Assembly: GCA_947476295.1 (NCBI GenBank)
Contig: CANJQC010000012.1
Span: 1 to 64,000 of the forward strand
From: Planctomycetaceae bacterium
GTDB taxonomy: Bacteria > Planctomycetota > Planctomycetia > Planctomycetales > Planctomycetaceae
DNA length: 64,000 nt
Direction: 5' to 3'
Positions 36,621 through 45,718 of the stretch are shown here, piece after piece. Position numbers and translations under genes: made by a program. Numbering within the stretch: the first letter of the stretch is position 1; each line of letters begins with the position of its first letter. A model generated the notes under the pieces. The model was not told the DNA's origin. It made no database searches and saw only the letters and a list, made by a program, of their open reading frames with translations.

Positions 36621-37568
36621 CTACGGTACCCGTTCGCCGTCAGGCTTTTCCGAGACACGTTCTCTCGGAGGTTGCTCCGGAATCGGTGGTGGTGCCTCGA
36701 AATCGACCGGCAAATTTCCCTCTTCCACAAATTCCTCGACCAGTTCTTTCCGTCGATTTGCAACGGCGCGATCGAATTCGTTGAGCATATCTAGGGCCTT
36801 ATCACGGCGCGTTACGAGGCCAATGATCAGATACTGTGTGATCGCCAGCAGATAGCAGACCCAGCCAACCATCCAGCGTTCCCGACGACGTTCAAACTGA
36901 TCGACTTGACGTTTCATTTCGGCGATTTCGGGCATCACCCGGCGGACCTGTTCGGCAGACGCCAGACTCTGGAGTGGGAGCGCCATGCTGCACTGCTCGC
37001 AATACGACCATGCAATGACAAAATCGTGGCGCGCGATGTCTGCGCGATGCTCCTCCATCGAAGGTAATTGCGCACCAATAATGGCACACATCATTGCCAG
37101 AACCGGCGACGAACGGCTCAGATGCCGGCAGGCGATGCCTTTGAGAAACTTCTTTTTTTTCCGCCAGACCTGACGGAAGAAGTTTTCGCCCTTCTGCAGT
37201 TTTGGGGGACCAGGATGCATCACGGCAAACAGTTCCTGATCGGGCATTGCTTCGATCACGCCGATTGCCAGCATGAGCCGCAGCCCCATCGTGAGCCAAT
37301 CTGCGCGATCCAGCCAGTCCACGTTCTGCACCCACCAGAAGAGCAGGTGTTCCATGTTGGCCGTCGCCGCCAGCAGCAGCAGAGCTCCGCGAAACCATTC
37401 TTCCAGATCTTTCTCCAGCTCCTTGTCCAGAGTGTGCAGGCGGAATACACGCTTCAGGATAAAGCGAAAGATGGGGATGGCGATCAAACCCACCAACAGG
37501 CGAGTGAAAGGCTTCAGCACTCCGCGCAGGATCGGCAGATCCAGAATGATTCGAAACAGACTTCCCAA
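36621..37568 (-). CDS. hypothetical membrane protein
   Basis: 315 residues. Start is a TTG at 37568 with an AAGGAAA box ~9 bases upstream. The N-terminal segment (VLKPFTRLLVGLIAIPIFRF) is hydrophobic, then KELEKDLEEWFRGALLLLAA and DWLTMGLRLMLAIGVIEAMP. A second membrane region lies near residue 240 (VGWVCYLLAITQYLIIGLVT). The C-terminus is a charged helix with a Pro-rich end. I recall such proteins only as conserved hypotheticals in planctomycetes. It stands between mutL (same strand) and a site-2 protease gene (divergent). Confidence 0.7.
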   Translation of the reverse strand: MGSLFRIILDLPILRGVLKPFTRLLVGLIAIPIFRFILKRVFRLHTLDKELEKDLEEWFRGALLLLAATANMEHLLFWWVQNVDWLDRADWLTMGLRLMLAIGVIEAMPDQELFAVMHPGPPKLQKGENFFRQVWRKKKKFLKGIACRHLSRSSPVLAMMCAIIGAQLPSMEEHRADIARHDFVIAWSYCEQCSMALPLQSLASAEQVRRVMPEIAEMKRQVDQFERRRERWMVGWVCYLLAITQYLIIGLVTRRDKALDMLNEFDRAVANRRKELVEEFVEEGNLPVDFEAPPPIPEQPPRERVSEKPDGERVP

Positions 37569-37857
37569 CGCACAGATTTCCTTGAACGACTGACGGCCGG
37601 ATCAAGATCCCGATTCAGACACAAATGCAAAAATGAACTGAGTCGCCTGGCAGGATTCGACTTTGTGGCTCAACACTGTATCTTGTGCGACACTCATCGA
37701 CCACAGAGGTCAGTTTTCAGGGATTTTCGCGATGGTTCGGCAGAAACCGGATCCACATCGAGAGTTCAAAACGATTCTGTGCCCCTGACATTCAATATCT
37801 TTGCACGGCGCGCAATCCCCTCGCCACGACGCAATCTGGACGCCGAAAGATGTGCTT

Positions 37858-38658
37858 ATGATTGGTACTGGCAATGAAACGGAATTCGATCTTCGATTCC
37901 GATTGTTCGATGTTCCGGTCCGTGTCCATCCGTTGTTCTGGCTGTCGTCCGCGATGGTTACCTGGCGGGGCGAGGATATGGCGCTGACACTGATTGGAAT
38001 TGTGTGCGTCTTTGTTTCAGTACTCGTCCATGAACTGGGACACGCTCTGGTGGCCAGACGCTATGGATTTCCGTCCGAGATTGTTCTCGTATTCCTGTTT
38101 GGTCTGGCCACATCGACACGGATGTCACCCGGTCGAAACCTCAGAATCTCAGCAGCCGGACCACTGGCTGGCCTTGCACTTGCAGCCATCGTCTACCTCG
38201 TATTGCTGGTCACCACAAAGGATCCGCTGGATTTCCTGAGAGACTACGACTCGCCGAAAGTCTTCGCCGTTTCGCCGAAAGTCTTCGCCGTTCACATGAT
38301 GCTGTTCTTCGGAGTCTTTGGAAATCTGGTGAACTTCGTGCCCTGTCTTCCACTCGACGGAGGCAACATCACGGAGAACCTGCTGGAGCTCTATGGGCCG
38401 CGAAGGAGGAACATCAAGGAAATTGTCCTGCAGATTTCTGTGGTCTCATCTGCCCTCCTTGCGGTTCGAGGCGCCTGGTGTCTGAACAGTGAAATGCATC
38501 TTCCGTTTATTCCCTACGGATTGTTTGTATGGCTCCCGGAGCCTCACGGCACAATACTTAAATCGCTTCAGCCAGACCCCAAAGGCATGATGATTTTGTT
38601 CGGGATCCTTTGCGCTTTTGGTATTAATAATCTGAACAAACTGAAACAATGGCGATAA
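37858..38658 (+). CDS. site-2 protease family membrane metallopeptidase (M50)
   Basis: 266 residues from the ATG at 37858; a frame from a TTG at 37801 is longer but begins with unconvincing sequence. M50 proteases cut membrane-embedded substrates. The zinc motif VHELGHALVARRYG is in a hydrophobic helix near residue 58. The second zinc ligand region is FVPCLPLDGGNITENLLELY. SAAGPLAGLALAAIV lies between them, as expected. A 21-base tandem duplication (38251-38292) gives SPKVFAV twice in a loop between the two conserved regions. Substrate unknown; no anti-sigma factor gene is near. Confidence 0.88.
   Translation: MIGTGNETEFDLRFRLFDVPVRVHPLFWLSSAMVTWRGEDMALTLIGIVCVFVSVLVHELGHALVARRYGFPSEIVLVFLFGLATSTRMSPGRNLRISAAGPLAGLALAAIVYLVLLVTTKDPLDFLRDYDSPKVFAVSPKVFAVHMMLFFGVFGNLVNFVPCLPLDGGNITENLLELYGPRRRNIKEIVLQISVVSSALLAVRGAWCLNSEMHLPFIPYGLFVWLPEPHGTILKSLQPDPKGMMILFGILCAFGINNLNKLKQWR
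38251..38292 (+). repeat. perfect 21-bp tandem duplication inside the M50 gene
   Basis: TCGCCGAAAGTCTTCGCCGT plus a final T occurs twice without a mismatch, at 38251-38271 and 38272-38292. It keeps the frame and repeats SPKVFAV. The perfect identity indicates a recent slippage event. Confidence 0.9.
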
Positions 38659-38691
38659 GAGTCTGGACATATTCCGCGCGCAGCTGAGGCT

Positions 38692-38805
38692 GGCACATTC
38701 GTTTAACCGCGTGGGCAACGCCCCGCGCGTGGGAATCGATCCAGTGGGATGGTGCTCGCGCGGCCCGCTGGGCCCGCGCTTAAACGAGCCAATGCCAACC
38801 GCGTG
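38692..38805. repeat. GC-rich interspersed inverted repeat between convergent genes
   Basis: The left end reads TGGCACATTCGTTTAACCGC and the right end GCGCTTAAACGAGCCAATGC followed by CA, which are complementary over TTCGTTTAA and TGGCA with small gaps. The interior holds further self-complementary GC-rich stretches such as CGCGTGGGC next to GCCCCGCGCG. The element fills the space between the M50 gene (+) and sthA (-). CGTTTAACCGCG-type repeats are, to my memory, frequent in planctomycete genomes. A bidirectional terminator role is possible. Confidence 0.6.
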
Positions 38806-38812
38806 TGGCATA

Positions 38813-40276
38813 TCACGCATTCGGGACAGGCTGCAATCGGAACACATGTCGGCCGTCCGCATCGTCCGGACCGGCTTTCCAGTCGCGTGCGTGGATAATC
38901 TCCAAAGCGGCGATGCGGTAGGCTTCGGCCATCGTGGGAAAGTTGAACGTGGCATTTGCGAACGTATCAACAGACATTTTTCCGATGATCGCCATCTGTC
39001 CCAGATGAACGAGTTCCGTGGCACCGTCACCTGCAACCTGCACACCCAGCAACTTGTCACCTCGTTCATCCGCGACCAGCTTCAGCAGACCGGAGGTGGA
39101 CGCCATGATGTGGGCTCGCGCAATCTGATCGAAGTGAACTCGAGCCACCATTGGACTGCCGACCTTCTGAATGGCCTGGTGCTCGGTCAGACCCACGGTC
39201 GCAATTTCCGGGATGGTATAGATGCCTGCCGGCAGCGATCCCTGTCCGGTATGCATCTTGCCCGACAGGGCATGGCAGGCGGCTCGACGGCCCTGTTCCA
39301 TCGACGCCGATGCAAGTGCCGGCGGACCGATCGTGTCACCGGTGGCGTAGATGTGGGGGATATTGGTTTGACAAAATTCATTCACAACCAGCAGACCGCG
39401 ATCTGAGACCTGCAGTCCGGCTTTTTCGATCGCCAGCGTGTCGAGATTCGCGACTCGGCCGAGGGCAACAAACGCCTTGTCGGCCTTGATCACTTCGCCG
39501 GTCTTCAGCGTCGCCCTGACAGAGCTGATATTGTCCCAGTCCACTGATTCGATTTCACTATGTCCGCGAAACTCGCCGCCGTTCGCTTTCAACTGCATGA
39601 CAAAGAAATCGACCAGTTCTGGATCGAGGAATCCCAACGGCATCGGCGCTTTGTCGAGCAGCGTGACTTTGACTCCGAGCGACGCAAACGTCGAAGCGTA
39701 CTCACACGCAATCACACCGCCACCCAGAATAATGATCGAACGCGGTAAGTACGTCATTGAAAGGATGGAATCGCTGTCGAGAATGTTCTCGTGATCGACT
39801 GCGACATTTTCCGGATTGCGTGGCCTTGAACCCGTGGCCACGATGACTTTTTCTGCGGTGACGAGCGATCGTCCTCCCTTGACGTTCGATATGGCGATGT
39901 CATTGGGCGACACAAACGCCGCGCGCCCGTAAGCGCGTTCTACGTTTGCCTGTTCAAGAAACCTGCGCGTCGTTTCCTGATGCGCATGGACGACTTCGTT
40001 CAGGCGCTTCATCAGACTGGAAATACTGAGCTCTGCATCGCGGCTGATCTTGTAGACATCCCCGCTGCGGCGCTGAAAGGCTGTGAGCGTCAAAGCCGTT
40101 TCACGCAGCGTTTTGCTGGGAATGGTGCCGTACTGTACGCAGGCTCCGCCGACCTGCGGTTCCTGCTCGACAATCAGCACACGCGCACCGCGTTCGGCAG
40201 CTTCCATCGCGGCATTTTGCCCCGCAGGACCGCTGCCGATGACGATCACATCAAAGCGATTACTGGCTGCAATCAT
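38813..40276 (-). CDS. sthA: Si-specific NAD(P)+ transhydrogenase (soluble)
   Basis: 487 residues from the ATG at 40276, which overlaps the stop of the HDOD gene (ATGA). The enzyme is an FAD flavoprotein moving hydride between NADPH and NAD+. FAD motif VIVIGSGPAGQNAAMEAAER is at the N-terminus. The segment GGACVQYGTIPSKTLRE has threonine in place of the second redox cysteine of lipoamide dehydrogenases, which is the mark of SthA. The NAD motif is IILGGGVIACEYASTFASLG, and the C-terminal dimer domain has YTIPEIATVGLTE. An upstream ATG at 40294 in frame is possible. Coupling to an HDOD gene is not usual. Confidence 0.9.
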   Translation of the reverse strand: MIAASNRFDVIVIGSGPAGQNAAMEAAERGARVLIVEQEPQVGGACVQYGTIPSKTLRETALTLTAFQRRSGDVYKISRDAELSISSLMKRLNEVVHAHQETTRRFLEQANVERAYGRAAFVSPNDIAISNVKGGRSLVTAEKVIVATGSRPRNPENVAVDHENILDSDSILSMTYLPRSIIILGGGVIACEYASTFASLGVKVTLLDKAPMPLGFLDPELVDFFVMQLKANGGEFRGHSEIESVDWDNISSVRATLKTGEVIKADKAFVALGRVANLDTLAIEKAGLQVSDRGLLVVNEFCQTNIPHIYATGDTIGPPALASASMEQGRRAACHALSGKMHTGQGSLPAGIYTIPEIATVGLTEHQAIQKVGSPMVARVHFDQIARAHIMASTSGLLKLVADERGDKLLGVQVAGDGATELVHLGQMAIIGKMSVDTFANATFNFPTMAEAYRIAALEIIHARDWKAGPDDADGRHVFRLQPVPNA

Positions 40277-41136
40277 ATTGTTGAATCTACCCATTCGAGA
40301 ATTTGGTTGCTGTTTTTTTGAATCGCGGCAAACTGTTCGGGATAGATGCTGAGGACCTCCAGCATCGGATGCGGCTCATCGTCTGCTCGCGGTGTGGCGT
40401 TCGGATTCAGAATACCGTTCGCCAGATCCATCGCCAGATTCAGAGAAGCTGCCTGCAAGGCACAAGCAGGAGCCTCCAGCGGCGACAATTGGTACTGCAC
40501 CGCCTCAGCCACGCGTTCCGACAGTTCCCATTGAAGAATCAGCTTTGCGGCGAATGAAATCCGATGCTCTCCGGCGACCTGCAGCACCTCGGCTTCAGTT
40601 GCCAAAAGTCCATGACTTTGTCGGCGGTCGGCGAGCGCCTGAAAAAGAATGGGGCGACCAACGTCGTGCAGCAATCCAGTCAGAAACGCTTCTTCGACGT
40701 TCATTCTGCGCACACGCGCGATTTCCTGAGCAAACGCGGCCGTCGCCAGTGAATGCCGAAACGACTGGCGGACGTGCGATTCGAACTCCGGCACATCAAA
40801 CACGCGGCACTTGCACGAGATGAGGACGACAATCTCGCGGATCGCCAGAAGTCCCAAACGAGCCGCAGCCTGCTGCACGGACGAAACAGTGACTCCCGTG
40901 TTGTATCGCAACGAATTCGCAATTCGCAGCAGGTGACTGGTCAGTGACTGGTCTCGTTTGATCAGGGGCACAACATCGCTGATGTTGCAATCGACATCGC
41001 TGGTCAGCTTCAATAATTGTGCCACAACTTCCGGCAGCACGGGCAGTTCGCAATTCTCACCACCCTGCAGCGCAAGCATGGCATTGTCGAGTGATTCCGA
41101 CTGAACAGCCGATTTCTGTCTGAGAGTCGCACGCAT
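40273..41136 (-). CDS. HDOD-domain signalling protein
   Basis: 287 residues from the ATG at 41136 (a TTG at 41163 is less likely). The HDOD family is related to HD phosphohydrolases but usually lacks the full metal site. Here ELPVLPEVVAQLLKLTSD, DVVPLIKRDQSLTSHLLRIA and SVQQAAARLGLLAIREIVVL are the classic first half. FLTGLLHDVGRPILFQAL retains an HD pair, and HRISFAAKLILQWELSERVA follows. HDOD proteins often act in two-component or nucleotide-signalling networks. Its stop overlaps the start of sthA by four bases, so both are co-translated; the link between them is unexplained. Confidence 0.9.
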   Translation of the reverse strand: MRATLRQKSAVQSESLDNAMLALQGGENCELPVLPEVVAQLLKLTSDVDCNISDVVPLIKRDQSLTSHLLRIANSLRYNTGVTVSSVQQAAARLGLLAIREIVVLISCKCRVFDVPEFESHVRQSFRHSLATAAFAQEIARVRRMNVEEAFLTGLLHDVGRPILFQALADRRQSHGLLATEAEVLQVAGEHRISFAAKLILQWELSERVAEAVQYQLSPLEAPACALQAASLNLAMDLANGILNPNATPRADDEPHPMLEVLSIYPEQFAAIQKNSNQILEWVDSTI

Positions 41137-41282
41137 GCTTCGCAATCCCGGTAATACACGCAACGGACCACGGACGGCCTATCGATGCGAACTGCGGGAA
41201 GTTGCCCCAATTCCAAAACCTTGCAGAATAAAGGCGATACGACACTCCGGGCCGTGCCGAATTTCCGGAACATGCGGGCTGA

Positions 41283-43217
41283 TTATTCCTGATCCACATT
41301 CGCACAGCACTTCTTGTATTTCTTCCCGCTGCCGCAGGGGCAGGGATCGTTGCGGCCAATTTTTGCGTCAGCGTTACGGATCGTGGCGGGGCGGTACGAG
41401 CTGCCGCCGTACGACGGTGGAACCAGACGATTCAGATCGCCGCTGTCGCCATTCTCTTCGTAATCGCTGCCGTCGAATTCGCCTTCTCCGTCCTCGAATG
41501 ATTTGACCCCCATTGCCTGCATCATCGGAACAAGTTCTTCGGCGCTGTAATTCTGCGGCAGGCGAGGAATGAGATTGCCGAAGGACGGCAGATTCTCTCC
41601 ATCAAAGTCCGGTGCATCTGAATACTCGTCGTCTTCCAATTCGTCGTCTTCGCCACTCCAGTCCCAGGCTTGCAGTTCCACGACCGTGTGTTCGATGCGG
41701 TCGGATCGACAACTTGACATGGTTTCGGCAAACGTCCTGTCCGGGTTGTCCATCGCTTCGATAATATCGTGTTTCTCAATGAACACGTCTTCCAGCTCAC
41801 CGGCTTCCCACGCTTCCAGCAACTCATGCCGAGCTTCCGTTGCGCCAAGCTGCAGCAGGGCCGAGGCAGCGTATCCGGGACCATCGTTGTCTTCGTCGTC
41901 GCTGCGACGCTCCTCAAGCCATTGCTGCAGAATTTTATTCGCTTCGCTTCGTTCAAGTTTGCCCTCGGTCACCATCCACACAACGGCTGTCGCCATGTCG
42001 CCCCGCACGTCCATTTCAACGTCGAGGTCATCAAAGATCGGCTTGAGCTGATCAGGACTGTCGGCAAGACGCCCCAGCATCTGCGCAAGGTCGTAATTAA
42101 TGATGTCGATCAGCAGATCAGACACGTCCCGGTTGTGGTCACCGACAGCACGCAGGATCGCCGGTAGAGCTTCTTTCGCGTTGAACTCTGTCAGCAAATA
42201 CATCGCAACGTTGTAGCCGTTGGTGTTGATTTCCGATTCGTCATCATCATCATCGTCATCATCATCGCTATAATAGTCTTCATCGTTGTCGTCTTCGTCT
42301 GAATGATTCCCCCCGTAATTTTCCCGCGTATCGCCCGGCATGCCTTCGATGATGCGGATCAGGTGCGGCGTGATTTCGGCAGGGTGTTTCCGAGCCCAGC
42401 GAATTGCCGCGACAGGCAGTTCCGTAAACGGCTCACAGATCGCCTGCAGAACCTGGTCGAGGTCCATTTCATCGTCACTGTGATCATTGAACCACGGCAG
42501 CGTGCGTAACCCTTCGATAGTTGTTTCACTGCTGCGTTTTTTGTAGTCATCGCGATGCTTCAAAAACGTCGCTTCGCCCCCGGCAAGCTGTTCCTCAAAA
42601 TAGTCGAGACTGATGATGTCCGTATCCAGTAGATCTCCCTCCAGAACCACTTTGACGTCGTCCTGAGCTTCTTTGGCTACCAGTTTCGCCAGGATCTCCA
42701 CGCACCTGGTCGCTAGTGGACTATCATCCCCTGAACACGCCACGCTCAAGCGATCCCGCACATATTCTGTCGCCGTTTCTCGCGTAATTCGGTCGTCGCA
42801 CACCATGCCGAATACAGCATTCAGGAGTGCGCCGCGCACATCGTCATCGGCGTCGGCGATAATATCTTCGAAGTCTTCCGGACTGTCAGCCAGCCGAGCG
42901 GCCACATGCGGCAGCGAATCCGTGATGAAATCGCCGTACAGGCCTTTCACTTCGGAAATGCACAGAGAACTCAGAATTGCAGGAAGCGATTTTTTCTCAT
43001 CAAACTCAGTGAGCAGAAATATCGCGCCAATATGGCCCCATGTAGTCACTCGTTCGTCGTATTCCGCGCGTTCGGCGGCGTCTTCAATAAGCTCAATCAA
43101 TCGTGGAACAATCTCATCCCGCTGTTCCCGAGCTGCCTGAAATGCGGCTTCCGGATATTCACCGTCACAGTAATTCAGATCCCGCAAAATCTGCTCGATT
43201 GTCATGCTTGAGGCCAT
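41283..43217 (-). CDS. DUF1186 repeat protein with C-terminal SEC-C zinc motif
   Basis: 644 residues. Two related HEAT-like blocks can be seen: one at ~5-240 ([40 protein letters not shown]) and one at ~260-480 ([20 protein letters not shown]). The repeated LLTEF(D/N) phrase suggests an internal duplication. They are separated by a very acidic loop (a run of eleven Asp/Glu-rich residues) near 315-335. The C-terminus is the SEC-C motif [18 protein letters not shown], a zinc knuckle first known from SecA. The function is unknown; SEC-C proteins often bind other proteins or ribosomes. It precedes no obvious partner. Confidence 0.85.
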   Translation of the reverse strand: MASSMTIEQILRDLNYCDGEYPEAAFQAAREQRDEIVPRLIELIEDAAERAEYDERVTTWGHIGAIFLLTEFDEKKSLPAILSSLCISEVKGLYGDFITDSLPHVAARLADSPEDFEDIIADADDDVRGALLNAVFGMVCDDRITRETATEYVRDRLSVACSGDDSPLATRCVEILAKLVAKEAQDDVKVVLEGDLLDTDIISLDYFEEQLAGGEATFLKHRDDYKKRSSETTIEGLRTLPWFNDHSDDEMDLDQVLQAICEPFTELPVAAIRWARKHPAEITPHLIRIIEGMPGDTRENYGGNHSDEDDNDEDYYSDDDDDDDDDESEINTNGYNVAMYLLTEFNAKEALPAILRAVGDHNRDVSDLLIDIINYDLAQMLGRLADSPDQLKPIFDDLDVEMDVRGDMATAVVWMVTEGKLERSEANKILQQWLEERRSDDEDNDGPGYAASALLQLGATEARHELLEAWEAGELEDVFIEKHDIIEAMDNPDRTFAETMSSCRSDRIEHTVVELQAWDWSGEDDELEDDEYSDAPDFDGENLPSFGNLIPRLPQNYSAEELVPMMQAMGVKSFEDGEGEFDGSDYEENGDSGDLNRLVPPSYGGSSYRPATIRNADAKIGRNDPCPCGSGKKYKKCCANVDQE

Positions 43218-43240
43218 GTTCGGTTCCGTCCTTCTAAAGA

Positions 43241-44023
43241 TTAATCAAACTTTACCTGGAATCCTGAGATCATCATGCCGGCATCGACGGTGAGAGTCTG
43301 ACCGGTGACAAGACTGCTGCCAGTGATCAGGCTCACGATGCCGTCCGCGATGTCTTCCGGCTGACAGACACGACCAAGTGGCAACGTCTTTTCGTACGCT
43401 TGTTTGATGCTGTTAAATCTAGATCCAAGACCGGCTTGCGTCCAGCGTCCATCGATAAAGCCGGGCGCGATTCCGTTCACGCGGATCTGAGGTGCCAGCG
43501 TGCGGGCCAGCGAAACCGTCAAATTGTCCAGCGCCGCCTTCGTGCAACAATACGGGATCGAACTGCCCTGCCCCAGTTGTGCGGCCACGCTGGAAACATT
43601 GATAATCACGCCGCCGCCCGCAGCCAGCATCGCCTGTCGTACCGCTCGAGCACAATGAAAGGCTCCGACGACGTTGACTTTGTAAAGACGCTCCCACGAT
43701 TCGTCCGAGACTGCATCCAGGTTGTGGAACGGAATAAAATCCGTCGTGCCGGCACAGTTCACCAGCACGTCCACGCGTCCCAGCGACTCGATCGCGCACG
43801 CGGCCATCGCCCGGCAGGCTGCGTCATCCGCTACGTCAGCCTGAAAAGGCAGCGCCTTGACACCCAGTTTTGCTATTTCTGCCACCGTCGCGAGCGCCTC
43901 GTCACAAGAACGTGAATAGTTGACAATCACGTTATACCCTAGGCGAGCCATCGCCAACGACGTTGCCCGCCCGACCCCGGTTCCTCCACCCGTGACGATG
44001 ATGACTTTGTTCAGCGATTGCAT
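43241..44023 (-). CDS. short-chain dehydrogenase/reductase (SDR, FabG-like)
   Basis: 260 residues. The NAD(P) motif TGGGTGVG is at 11-18, NAG-like [11 protein letters not shown] near 87-97, the catalytic serine in [10 protein letters not shown] (~144), and YxxxK as YCCTKAA (Tyr 158, Lys 162). The C-terminus [20 protein letters not shown] and [15 protein letters not shown] is typical of classical SDRs. NADP is more likely because the loop after strand 2 is NYSRSCDEA. The substrate is not readable; 3-oxoacyl or small alcohol reduction are both possible. It lies just upstream of the DUF1186 gene on the same strand. Confidence 0.88.
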   Translation of the reverse strand: MQSLNKVIIVTGGGTGVGRATSLAMARLGYNVIVNYSRSCDEALATVAEIAKLGVKALPFQADVADDAACRAMAACAIESLGRVDVLVNCAGTTDFIPFHNLDAVSDESWERLYKVNVVGAFHCARAVRQAMLAAGGGVIINVSSVAAQLGQGSSIPYCCTKAALDNLTVSLARTLAPQIRVNGIAPGFIDGRWTQAGLGSRFNSIKQAYEKTLPLGRVCQPEDIADGIVSLITGSSLVTGQTLTVDAGMMISGFQVKFD

Positions 44024-44129
44024 TGCATGTTTTCAGATGAGTTTTTTGGGTGGATTCTGTGAGCCGTGACACAGAGAGTCTGGCGAGTGATGGGCTTGCC
44101 ATTTGCACGCTTTGAACGAACGGTGCCAT

Positions 44130-44340
44130 CTACTTTACGGGTAACACAGCCTCTGCAGGCGATTCCTTTTCACTTTCACCCTGCAATTCCTCCTGAAGAA
44201 ACGCATACGCTTTGTCAAGTGCCTCTGGATTCATCGCGGCCAGCAAGTGCCCTGCCCCTTCGATTCTGTGCATCTCCGTCTTCACTCCATTTGCCGGTTA
44301 TGACAAGCAGAACAGGCAGTAACAACAGGGCATCGTCCCA
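44130..44340 (-). pseudogene. alpha/beta hydrolase, C-terminal remnant
   Basis: On the minus strand one frame reads DDALLLLPVLLVITG and, after a shift, another continues NGVKTEMHRIEGAGHLLAAM, then NPEALDKAYAFLQEELQG up to a TAG at 44130-44132. This is the last strand and the catalytic-histidine region (GAGH) of dienelactone-hydrolase/esterase-like proteins. The rest of the family is absent and the two parts are out of frame, so it is a remnant. Confidence 0.45.
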
Positions 44341-44443
44341 CTAAGGAACAGCGATTCAAGTTGCAGGATCGTAACGTGAGCGGTCTGGCGCTGACAAGCC
44401 ATCGCATGGACTTGTCGGTACAGCGGCGGCTGCGATCGCATTT

Positions 44444-45653
44444 GTGAACAAGTCGATGCGTGGGCCTGGAGTTATGGTGCTGACGATTCCGATGGGCACT
44501 GCCGCGTTCGCAATTGCGGCAATTCTCTATGGTCGTATGTTGTCATTCCGCCGCACGATGATTGCCATTCTGCTGGCGGGATGCGGATTTGGATTTTCTA
44601 CATTGCTGAAGAGCGACGGTCTGTGGGGAGATTTTGCTGTCGATTTAAAATGGCGGTGGAAGGAATCAAGCGAATCTCAGGTCCTTGCGAATCGCAATCA
44701 ACAACCGTCGGTGGAGCTGACGGACTTTGCGCCATCTGACGTTGAACGGTGGCCTGTTCGTTCTGGGAGCCAGCGGTCACCTGCTGCGGCTTGATCCCAG
44801 GACCGGCGACGTCGTGTGGCAGACAGATCTGAGAAAAGTTGCCGCGCGCAACCCGCCAATGTGGGGATTCTGTTCATCGCCGCTCGTGACGAATTCACTT
44901 GTGATCGTGCATGCCGGCGGCGGTGGCGACAAGGGGACACTTGCGTTTGATGCTGCGACCGGAGAATTCAAGTGGTCGATGGCATCTGGCGATCATTCTT
45001 ACAGTTCGCCGCAATTGAGTACCGTCAGCGGCGAACCGCTGGTGTTGATGCTGACGAACAACGGCATCGAATTGCTCGACCCCCAGACAGGAAAACTGCG
45101 TCTGAACTACGAGTGGAAACACAATGGCTATTGAGACTTGCAGCCGCAGGTCATTAACGGCGATTCGATTCTGCTTCCCACCGGGACGGGATCAGGCACG
45201 CGATGCATTCGCGTGGTGAAAAGCGGTGAGCAGTATTTGGCAGAAGAACTCTGGACATCGCGTGACCTGAAGCCGGATTTCAACGACTTCGTTATATTTG
45301 AGGACCATGGGTACGGCTTTGACAGCGCGATCTTCACCTGTATCGATCTGAAAACCGGAAAACGCGAATGGAAGGGTGGCCGCTACGGCAAGGGACAGGT
45401 GTTGCTGCTGGAGGATTCCCGGCTGCTGTTGGTGGCCGGTGAGTATGGTGACGTCGTGCTTCTGAAAGCGGACCCGTCATCGCATTCTGAACTGGCCACG
45501 TTCAGGGCGATCGAAGGCAAGACCTAGAATCATCCTGTCGTGATCGGTGATCGTCTTTACATCCGCAACGCTGAGCAAGCCGCCTGCTATCGACTGCCGC
45601 TTGCTGCTCCGGCGCAAGCGAATGCGGTGATCGACGAATCGCCGTCAGAATGA
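44444..45653 (+). pseudogene. PQQ-type beta-propeller membrane protein, deleted and interrupted
   Basis: The first part (44444 to ~44735) encodes an N-terminal membrane region and GLWGDFAVDLKWRWKESSES, the opening of planctomycete PQQ-binding-like propeller proteins. The frame then shifts by one and most of the front half of the propeller is missing. From ~44745 the other frame continues: FVLGASGHLLRLDPRTGDVV, MWGFCSSPLV, then LKPDFNDFVIFEDHGYGFDS. Two stops break it: TGA at 45132-45134 (Y-stop-DLQPQV, probably once CGA) and TAG at 45525-45527 (GKT-stop-NHPVV, probably once TGG). After the second stop the family sequence continues to a TGA at 45651. Frameshift, deletion and two nonsense codons together make it a pseudogene. 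Confidence 0.8.
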
Positions 45654-45718
45654 TTTTCGGACCGATGTACGCGAACGTCACGAGATAGAAGTCGCGTCAA
45701 AGTTTCAGCAATTCCATA

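Noticed and set aside
44444-44794. Stand-alone small membrane protein
   Set aside because: It is the N-terminus of the PQQ propeller family, continued in another frame downstream.
45132-45527. Recoding of stops (selenocysteine or readthrough) in the PQQ gene
   Set aside because: A frameshift and a large deletion upstream show that the gene is already broken; no SECIS-like stem was seen after the TGA.
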